A DNA stretch of 64,000 bases from Colwellia sp. Arc7-635. Its GTDB lineage: Bacteria > Pseudomonadota > Gammaproteobacteria > Enterobacterales > Alteromonadaceae. This document shows positions 58,045 to 64,000 of this stretch, piece after piece. The stretch spans positions 3,596,001 to 3,660,000 of the forward strand of contig NZ_CP034660.1 of the NCBI RefSeq assembly GCF_003971255.1. Direction: 5' to 3'. The first letter of the stretch is position 1. Each line of letters opens with the position of its first letter. The notes beneath the pieces are model-generated. The model saw nothing but the letters and a program-made list of their open reading frames with translations, ran no database searches and was not told where the DNA came from. Made by a program: the position numbers and the translations under genes.

Positions 58045-58064
58045 CAGCGTACACTTGTACACTG
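58045..58064 (-). promoter_or_regulatory. FabR-type operator upstream of fabB
   Basis: CAGCGTACACTTGTACACTG is a near-perfect palindrome (AGCGTACA / TGTACACT). It matches the known FabR sites before E. coli fabA and fabB (AGCGTACA...TGTACGCT), so fabB is probably repressed when unsaturated acyl chains are plentiful. Confidence 0.8.
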
Positions 58065-58189
58065 AAATTTTACATTTTTATGACAGAGCTTTGTAATACA
58101 CGGTAAAATAACCTTTTTTTATCATTAATAGCAATCAGATTAATTTATTAATTTGATTTCATACCAACAACGAGAAGCAGTTAAATATT

Positions 58190-60220
58190 GTGATTGAACA
58201 AGCAAAAATTACCTTTCAAAGTGATGGTTCACCGTATTCAAGCCAATTTGGCGACATCTACTTTGATACCACTGAAGGTACCAGTCAAAGTGAAAATGTC
58301 TTTATCGACGGTAATAACATTAGAACGCGGTTGGCGAAGAGCCAAGAAAAGTTTGTCATCGCTGAAACGGGTTTTGGTACCGGCTTAAATTTTTTGCTAA
58401 CACTACAAATATTTAATCAGATCCGGCAGGACAAGAGCGAGCAGAGTACAGCGCCGGTCAGCGTCTTACACTTTATCAGCTTAGAAAAGTATCCATTATC
58501 AAGAGCACAGCTCGAACAGTCTTTAGAAATATTACCGCAGCTTGCTCCATTTAGTCAGCAACTTATCGCGCAATATCCCGAACATCCAGAAACAAACGTT
58601 AACTTAAGTTTTTTGGACGGTGCGGTGACCTTAACGTTAATCTTTGACGATGCAACACAAGGTTTAGCAACGCTTGCACCAGTAAAATCACCGCAACATT
58701 CTTTTAACCTAAATAAACATGCGGCAATGGTAGACGCTTGGTTTCTTGATGGTTTTTCGCCAGCTAAAAACCCTGATATGTGGCATGAAGCGTTATTCAA
58801 GCAAATTTCTCGTTTATCAAAAGAACAAGCCACTCTTGCAACTTTTACTGTCTCAGGCAAAGTAAAACGACAATTAATCGCCGCAGGCTTTCGCGTTGAA
58901 AAGCGTCGTACTGACGGCAAAAAAAATGAAATGCTCAGTGCTATATTTCAACAAAACCCACTTTCTGGCAAAGGTTACCAACAACGTCCTATTATTGCTA
59001 AGCCACAACATGTCAGCATTATCGGCGGTGGAATAGCATCCGCATGTGCAGCTTACGCATTAACAAAAAATGGCGTCAAAGTAACCGTTTATTGTCAAGA
59101 CTTCAGTGTTGCTCAAGGTGCCTCAAGCAATAATATTGGTGCCCTGTATCCACTTATTCATCAACAAGCAGATGATATTAGCCTTTTCTATCAGCGCGCT
59201 TTTGAGCAAGCTGTTAGCTTTTATAAAAATATCACCGAGCTAGGTCATCAGTATGATCATGACTGGTGTGGCTTATTAGAAATATCCTATAAGCCCGCGT
59301 TAGAATTACGCCAACAGCACATCGCTGACTCTGGTATTTGGCCAGAAAACCTACTCCATAGCATTGATAAAGACAAAGCCAGTATTTTAGCTGGTATCAC
59401 GCTAGATCATGGCGGTCTGTTTTTTCCCAAAGCCGGTTGGATAGCCCCCGCACAATTAGTTAAAGCGATATTTAAGGCTGCCGAATCAACTAATCGATTG
59501 CGCATAGAAACAGGCTGTAAAATCAATAGTATTAGCCAACAACCAACAGGTAAATGGCTGCTACACAGTGATGCTGAAAATATTCCCGCCAATGTCGTAA
59601 TATATTGTGGCGGTGCGCAAGGTATTCCATTAAACGTAATTGACCAAATGCCATTAACCTCTGTGCGCGGACAAGTCAGTAATATGGCCAGCTATGGTGA
59701 AATAGCAAAATTAGCGACTGTTATCTGTCACAAAGGTTATTTAACGCCAGCAAGTAATAATCTTCATTGTATTGGCGCGACCTTTAAAAAACACAGCTTT
59801 AATATCGACAGCAATGCTGAAGAAGATGAGTTTAACCTGAACATGTTAGCAAAATGCTTACCAGGATTAACGCCATGGCAAAGTGACGATATTGTTAGTA
59901 GTAAAGCGCGTTTACGCTGTATGACTCCAGATCATATGCCAATGGTAGGGGCTATGCCTAATATTGAAGCGCATAAACAGCAGTATGCGCACTTAAGTAG
60001 AGATAAACGTTGGTGTTATCATCAACAAGCGCCGGTGGTTGATAATCTTTATATGTTGACAGGATTAGGCGCAAGAGGACTTTGTACCGCGCCATTACTA
60101 GCTGATATATTGACAGCTGATATTTGTGGTACGCCCTACCCACTAGATAATGAACAATTATTTAACCTTGCGCCGAATCGCTTCGTGATACGTGACATTA
60201 CCCGACGTAAGTTCGACTGA
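58190..60220 (+). CDS. mnmC: Bifunctional tRNA mnm5s2U34 enzyme MnmC
   Basis: The last two steps of mnm5s2U at wobble position 34. The N-terminal methyltransferase (MnmC2) has SAM-binding ETGFGTGLNFL and DAWFLDGFSPAKNPDMW. The C-terminal oxidoreductase (MnmC1) has the FAD-binding VSIIGGGIASACAAYAL near residue 280. The 676 residues are close to E. coli (668). The start is a GTG. No partner gene follows on the plus strand. Confidence 0.95.
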   Translation: MIEQAKITFQSDGSPYSSQFGDIYFDTTEGTSQSENVFIDGNNIRTRLAKSQEKFVIAETGFGTGLNFLLTLQIFNQIRQDKSEQSTAPVSVLHFISLEKYPLSRAQLEQSLEILPQLAPFSQQLIAQYPEHPETNVNLSFLDGAVTLTLIFDDATQGLATLAPVKSPQHSFNLNKHAAMVDAWFLDGFSPAKNPDMWHEALFKQISRLSKEQATLATFTVSGKVKRQLIAAGFRVEKRRTDGKKNEMLSAIFQQNPLSGKGYQQRPIIAKPQHVSIIGGGIASACAAYALTKNGVKVTVYCQDFSVAQGASSNNIGALYPLIHQQADDISLFYQRAFEQAVSFYKNITELGHQYDHDWCGLLEISYKPALELRQQHIADSGIWPENLLHSIDKDKASILAGITLDHGGLFFPKAGWIAPAQLVKAIFKAAESTNRLRIETGCKINSISQQPTGKWLLHSDAENIPANVVIYCGGAQGIPLNVIDQMPLTSVRGQVSNMASYGEIAKLATVICHKGYLTPASNNLHCIGATFKKHSFNIDSNAEEDEFNLNMLAKCLPGLTPWQSDDIVSSKARLRCMTPDHMPMVGAMPNIEAHKQQYAHLSRDKRWCYHQQAPVVDNLYMLTGLGARGLCTAPLLADILTADICGTPYPLDNEQLFNLAPNRFVIRDITRRKFD

Positions 60221-60360
60221 ATTTAGCGCTAACCATTGTTTACACACATATCAGTTTAAAACAGATTAATAGCGCCAATATGCTACAAGTAATGATGTTT
60301 AGCTAAGTTTCAACAAAGATAACTTACGATAAAAGTAAAACTTAAGTAAATTTTAGACAT

Positions 60361-60392
60361 AAAAAAGCAGCCTATTCAACACGAATGGCTGC
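60361..60392 (-). terminator. Terminator of the epmC-kinase-yfcL unit
   Basis: GCAGCCATTC-GTGTT-GAATAGGCTGC followed by six T on the minus strand; one bulged A in the stem. It lies 22 bases after the yfcL stop. Confidence 0.85.
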
Positions 60393-60414
60393 GGTTAGAT
60401 TCAACAAAAGCGCT

Positions 60415-60687
60415 TTACGCGTTAAAAGCCTGTTGTAAATGCTGCCAATAATCTTGCACTATTTGACGATCTTGTGGATTAAGCTCTGTGCGAGCAGCTT
60501 GTAATTTTTCACTAATACTATTCGCTAGTGCCTTTGATAGCACTTGCGATTCTTCGCCAAATTCGCTACCGGCTAAGCTAATGAAGCCTCTTAAATAACT
60601 ACCCGCAAAAAGTTCATCGGCACTGACATCTTGTGCTACTTGTTCATCTAAATAGTGATATAGCGCGGTAAGGTTTTCAAATTGCAT
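60415..60687 (-). CDS. yfcL: YfcL family protein
   Basis: A 90-residue helical protein like E. coli YfcL (92). The ADELFAGSYLRGFISLA block and the C-terminal LNPQDRQIVQDYWQHL are shared. The function is unknown. The start MQFENL (60687) has GGA eight bases upstream and the family length; 60720 and 60705 are earlier in-frame options. It is near epmC, as in E. coli, but a kinase-like gene separates them here. Confidence 0.88.
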   Translation of the reverse strand: MQFENLTALYHYLDEQVAQDVSADELFAGSYLRGFISLAGSEFGEESQVLSKALANSISEKLQAARTELNPQDRQIVQDYWQHLQQAFNA

Positions 60688-60779
60688 ACTTAATTCCAAA
60701 TTCATTTGGGCCGGTTCCAATCAACCAACCAGTTCTCAATTACATTAAGTGTAAATATCAGGGCATTTACACTCTGTTA

Positions 60780-61913
60780 TTATTGTGGACTCGCCACAGG
60801 GTATAACACTTGGTCATTATAACCCGTAATAACGGGCAGATAACCTGACAATTCGACATCGAGTTCATTATCACCCGTATCAGCAATAAGTGGTCGTGAT
60901 TGCAACGCGTTCAATTTAGTTTTCGTTGCTATGATCATAATATTTTCTTTGCCTATAGCGCGAATTACACGCGGGCTTAACTGCTGATTACCACGACCGA
61001 ATATGTGGCCTTGACCACCAATCAGTGTGATCACCAACTTTACTTTATTGTCTGGATACGTCGCAAGTAATTGCCATAATTGCGGCTCAGTTAAATCACT
61101 GGCAACTAATGCTTGCTGACAAATAGCATCAACGCCAAGCAAAGTATTTTCAAGCGCTAGCTCTTCCATCAAAAAAGCAGTCGTTGAGCCTGAGCCAATA
61201 ATAAAAAGCTCATCATCCATTTTAGCGATCACATCGGCAGCAATATCCAATAGGACTAATTCATCCGACTCTTTACCACCCGACTTAACCGCTTGAATAT
61301 AACGTAACTCTGATGGTACTTGCATCTCACCGAAACGTTTGGCTTTCACAATGCCTTGACGAAATAAACTTTCGTCAATATCCATAACATCTGCGTCAGT
61401 CAAACTCACCAATTGGTTGGTGATCATCAACTCAACGACTCGTCCTGCCGCTTTAGGCGTAATAGCATAAACACCCGAATGAATTTTGCAACCTGCGGGA
61501 ATACCTAATACGGGAAACTTATCACCAACAATATGACAAACATTACGGGCAGTGCCATCACCACCGGCAAACAACAGTAAATCAATATCATGACTGATCA
61601 GGGCTGTAACCGCCTGTTCAGTATCAAGCTCAGTAGTAATATCGTTATCTACCTGATGCACAACTTCAGTGCTAAAGCCTAACGTTTTTGCCGTGTTCTC
61701 ACCCATATCGCCAGAAGCGGTATAAATAAGGATCTCTTCTTTATAAGTAAGTAGTATCTCTAAGGCAAGTAGCGCTCTGGCATTCGACTTCGCCGTTGCG
61801 CCTAATGCAATAGCTTGCTGAGCAACGCCATCGCCATCACTACCCTTCAACGCAACACTACCACCAATACCCGCAATAGGATTAATGACTAAACCTAATT
61901 TAAATTTTTTCAT
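60780..61913 (-). CDS. ATP-NAD/AcoX kinase-like protein
   Basis: A 377-residue NAD kinase superfamily protein of the AcoX/PpnK-like branch. The N-terminus KLGLVINPIAGIGGSVALKGSDG and the nucleotide motif LLFAGGDGTARNV are typical. A long C-terminal part with SGSTTAFLMEELALENTLLGVDAI follows. It may phosphorylate NAD or a related acetoin/diacyl substrate; this branch is poorly characterised. It is inserted between epmC and yfcL, in one transcription unit by spacing. Confidence 0.86.
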   Translation of the reverse strand: MKKFKLGLVINPIAGIGGSVALKGSDGDGVAQQAIALGATAKSNARALLALEILLTYKEEILIYTASGDMGENTAKTLGFSTEVVHQVDNDITTELDTEQAVTALISHDIDLLLFAGGDGTARNVCHIVGDKFPVLGIPAGCKIHSGVYAITPKAAGRVVELMITNQLVSLTDADVMDIDESLFRQGIVKAKRFGEMQVPSELRYIQAVKSGGKESDELVLLDIAADVIAKMDDELFIIGSGSTTAFLMEELALENTLLGVDAICQQALVASDLTEPQLWQLLATYPDNKVKLVITLIGGQGHIFGRGNQQLSPRVIRAIGKENIMIIATKTKLNALQSRPLIADTGDNELDVELSGYLPVITGYNDQVLYPVASPQ

Positions 61914-61955
61914 TGCTTGCTCTCATAAATTTTACCTACGTTAATTCACACGCGC

Positions 61956-62501
61956 TTAAGTTAGACAATGCGTTGATAATTGAAAGTGCTCAGGGGTTAA
62001 AGGCCAAGTCGTTCGATAATGCTGGCTTAAGGCGGCAATAAATACTTGTGCATCCCGAGGAAAACCATGTTCAAGATACTTAAGCACTTGCTGATAAACC
62101 TTAGCTTTAAAAACGAAACGATCTGTTTCACCATCCCCTAATAGATTATCGGTAGAGACATCAAAATCTTTTCCTGTCGCAAGACAAAGCGCCCACTCTA
62201 TTGCCTGTGGCTTTATTTCGACTTGTTCAAATGCCTGCTGTTGCGTCTGATCACGCCCATCAGGAATATACCAATAGCCAAAATCTTCGACGAGTCGCCG
62301 TTCTGCACCAGCTAAACACCAATGGGAAATTTCATGCAGTGCACTGGCATAATAACCATGAGCAAAAATTATTTGATGATAAGAACAACGATCATCAGCA
62401 GGAAGGTAAATAGGTTCATCTTCCCCTCTAACTAGACGCGTATTGTACTCTTGATAAAAGTAACGTTCAAAAATATCAATCAAATCTTTAAAATTATGCA
62501 T
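61956..62501 (-). CDS. epmC: Elongation factor P hydroxylase EpmC
   Basis: Hydroxylates the beta-lysylated Lys of EF-P, the last step of its maturation. The 181 residues match E. coli EpmC/YfcM. Visible motifs are YNTRLVRGEDEPIYLPADD, HEISHWCLAGAERR (metal ligands in HEISH) and FGYWYIPDGRD. It heads the epmC-kinase-yfcL unit. Confidence 0.93.
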   Translation of the reverse strand: MHNFKDLIDIFERYFYQEYNTRLVRGEDEPIYLPADDRCSYHQIIFAHGYYASALHEISHWCLAGAERRLVEDFGYWYIPDGRDQTQQQAFEQVEIKPQAIEWALCLATGKDFDVSTDNLLGDGETDRFVFKAKVYQQVLKYLEHGFPRDAQVFIAALSQHYRTTWPLTPEHFQLSTHCLT

Positions 62502-62817
62502 AATTCAACCAAAAATTGTAAATGTTTCACACTAAGTACAGAAACATAAGCTAGTCTATATAGACAAACTAGCTCCGTAACAGCTTATATTCACTGCAAA
62601 AATAGCTATAAAATAAAAAACTATATGCTAGACATATATGAGCTAACAAGTTATGTTATTAAATGTAAATTTTATGTAACGGTAACGTTTTATTTCTATA
62701 TTTTTTAATAAAAAAATGACATAAATTTAAAGTGTATTTAAACTCACAATCGCGTTTTTACTAGCAAAGATATAGTCAACTTGTAGACCATACTGACTTA
62801 TGTTTTATTTTTTTGCT
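62502..62817. promoter_or_regulatory. Divergent region between epmC and csgD-like gene
   Basis: No gene is supported. It has an inverted repeat AGCTAGT-12-ACTAGCT (62549-62574) around the perfect core GTCTATATAGAC, 48 bases before epmC. This could be an operator. The remainder is very AT-rich, as is usual for H-NS-bound csgD promoters. Confidence 0.5.
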
Positions 62818-62839
62818 GGTTGCAATGTGGTTGCAATGT
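62818..62839 (+). repeat. Tandem 11-bp repeat directly before the csgD ribosome binding site
   Basis: GGTTGCAATGT occurs twice head to tail and ends where GGAG (62840-62843) begins. Extra ATG-containing frames arise from it. Confidence 0.75.
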
Positions 62840-62851
62840 GGAGAAAGAATA

Positions 62852-63547
62852 ATGTCAATGGAAATGGCAAAGTTACGTGCATTTGTACTTACACCAACAT
62901 CAGCTGTACCAACACATTTAGCAATACACAACCGCTTCACTTGTTTAATAAAAGCTTGCGATATTAGCATAGAACTTAGCTCGAAAATACCTGAAAAATC
63001 TCACCTACACGCTTTTAACTTTCTCTTTATAGATTTAGATGAATGCCAAGAAGAAAATGGTTTGCCAGCCAATATTGCGGCTTTGGCATCAAGTAATACA
63101 ACGATATTATTTAATGCAACAGACGGTTTAACCTGTGAAAAAACCGCACTATTGTCTTTTGTTAAAGGTGTTTTTTATCGCAGTGAACGTCCCGATATCA
63201 TCTTGAAAGGCCTAGGTTGTATTATCAGAAATGAATACTGGTTTAAGCGTGCAACTATGAGCAATGCAATTGCCTACTTACTTCGCAATAAGCAAAATCA
63301 GCCAGCAACAACCGATGACACTAAAAACGATATTACTTTCCCAACATTAACTAAACGAGAAAAAACTATCGCTTACTTAGTTGCTAGAGGCGCTCAAAAT
63401 AAAGAGATTGCTGACCAGCTCCATATTAGCCCTAATACTGTAAAAACCCACCTTTACAGTATTTTTAGAAAGACTCGTTCACGTAATCGAATTGAACTCA
63501 TAAGCCGAACGCAAAATTATATTCCAGCCATGGATAAATGCTATTAA
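62852..63547 (+). CDS. csgD: CsgD-like LuxR family regulator
   Basis: A 231-residue regulator. The N-terminus is a receiver-like domain without a clear phospho-acceptor set (FLFIDLDECQEENGL), as in CsgD. The C-terminal LuxR helix-turn-helix is complete (LTKREKTIAYLVARG, NKEIADQLHISPNTVKTHL). The ATG at 62852 is chosen for its GGAG; the frame opens at 62813. It faces csgG, so it probably activates curli genes, as CsgD does when cyclic-di-GMP is high. The csgD symbol rests on context and overall form. Confidence 0.8.
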   Translation: MSMEMAKLRAFVLTPTSAVPTHLAIHNRFTCLIKACDISIELSSKIPEKSHLHAFNFLFIDLDECQEENGLPANIAALASSNTTILFNATDGLTCEKTALLSFVKGVFYRSERPDIILKGLGCIIRNEYWFKRATMSNAIAYLLRNKQNQPATTDDTKNDITFPTLTKREKTIAYLVARGAQNKEIADQLHISPNTVKTHLYSIFRKTRSRNRIELISRTQNYIPAMDKCY

Positions 63548-63556
63548 TTAAAAAAC

Positions 63557-63588
63557 AAAAAAGCCAGTAATTAACCACTGGCTTTTTT
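63557..63588. terminator. Bidirectional terminator between csgD-like gene and csgG
   Basis: AAAAAAGCCAGT / ACTGGCTTTTTT around AATTAACC. T runs on both strands fit the convergent genes. Confidence 0.9.
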
Positions 63589-63633
63589 GTTTTAGCACTC
63601 ATTTATTAGTGCTAACTAATCGCTTATCAACAA

Positions 63634-64000
63634 TTAAATATCAGCACGCCATACTTTCCGATCAATGCCTTTTATCACTAATTCAGTGATGGCCTTTTCA
63701 ATCGCTTGTTGCACACAAACATGCATCGGTTCATTATCACTAAAACCACCTTCAGCTTCAGCCAAACGCTTAAAACTAACGTAGCGGAAAAAACCTGCTC
63801 GTAGCTCCTGGCTCAGCACTTTTTTATTGGTAGAAACAGATACCAGCACTTGCCCTGTTCGCACGTCAACCGCTCGCATATAAACGGTAATTTGATCTTC
63901 TCGGTAAAGTTCAGAAGCTCCAATACCAAAATATTCTGCGCCAAAACCACCTGTTCGGGTATTAGAGTCATAACTAATAATACCACCTTCAAGTAATATC
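63634..64000 (-). CDS. csgG: Curli secretion channel CsgG (C-terminal part, runs off the window)
   Basis: The window holds the last 122 or so codons. On the minus strand the frame is open from the edge: LLEGGIISYDSNTRTGGFG, then YFGIGASELYREDQITVYMRAVDVRTGQVL, a close match to E. coli CsgG. CsgG is an outer-membrane lipoprotein forming the nonameric pore that exports curli subunits. The N-terminus, lipobox and remaining csg genes lie beyond 64000. Confidence 0.93.
   Translation of the reverse strand, partial: ILLEGGIISYDSNTRTGGFGAEYFGIGASELYREDQITVYMRAVDVRTGQVLVSVSTNKKVLSQELRAGFFRYVSFKRLAEAEGGFSDNEPMHVCVQQAIEKAITELVIKGIDRKVWRADI

Overview
The window reads as chromosome of a marine, AT-rich gammaproteobacterium of the Alteromonadales, most like Colwellia and its relatives (Colwelliaceae). 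This rests on the gene content and order (pdxB-asd-fimV-truA-accD-folC-dedD-cvpA-purF, rppH-ptsP, fabB/mnmC-yfcL-epmC), low GC, and many housekeeping proteins that resemble E. coli proteins along their whole length. I see no rRNA, tRNA, insertion sequence, prophage or CRISPR array. The species assignment is inference.

Layout. 1-0.4 kb: the eroded remains of selO. 0.8-5.8 kb: a TPR-GGDEF diguanylate cyclase, ettA, a PilZ protein and a GcvR-like ACT protein, followed by two tandem 51-bp hairpin repeats. 6-11 kb: a phosphate-starvation island (pstS, phoR, phoB and a porin), with PhoB-box-like 7-4-7 repeats before pstS, phoB and the porin. 11.4-17.1 kb: an orphan sensor kinase, rdgC, an HDOD protein, and trhP with a small 2[4Fe-4S] ferredoxin. 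17.1-23.1 kb: thyA, a TauE/SafE exporter, ptsP and rppH, with mutH divergent. The lgt gene expected between ptsP and thyA is missing.

23.2-31 kb: a second diguanylate cyclase, a hexose-6-phosphate mutarotase, two exported amidohydrolase-fold proteins of which one has lost its metal ligands, a DUF1289 protein and a SulP transporter. 31.3-35 kb: a GntR regulator divergent from a four-gene operon of two DUF1538 membrane proteins, a PII-like protein and a CBS protein. This is the least understood cassette here and looks like a nucleotide-regulated two-subunit ion transporter. 35-42.8 kb: a second orphan sensor kinase, an Ada-AlkA fusion with ogt (alkylation repair), and a large secreted Asp-box/sortilin-type protein.

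43-56.1 kb: the conserved purF-to-pdxB block, all on the minus strand, with a 1476-residue FimV/HubP-type polar hub carrying two families of acidic repeats. 56.2-64 kb: a CHMI-like tautomerase, fabB with a FabR-type operator, divergent mnmC, then yfcL, an AcoX-type NAD kinase-like gene and epmC. The right edge holds a CsgD-like LuxR regulator facing the end of csgG, so a curli locus begins there.

Themes. Phosphate sensing and uptake are encoded together. Cyclic-di-GMP and surface attachment recur (two GGDEF enzymes with intact active and I-sites, PilZ, FimV, CsgD/CsgG). Translation and wobble-base modification recur (EttA, TrhP, MnmC, TruA, EpmC).
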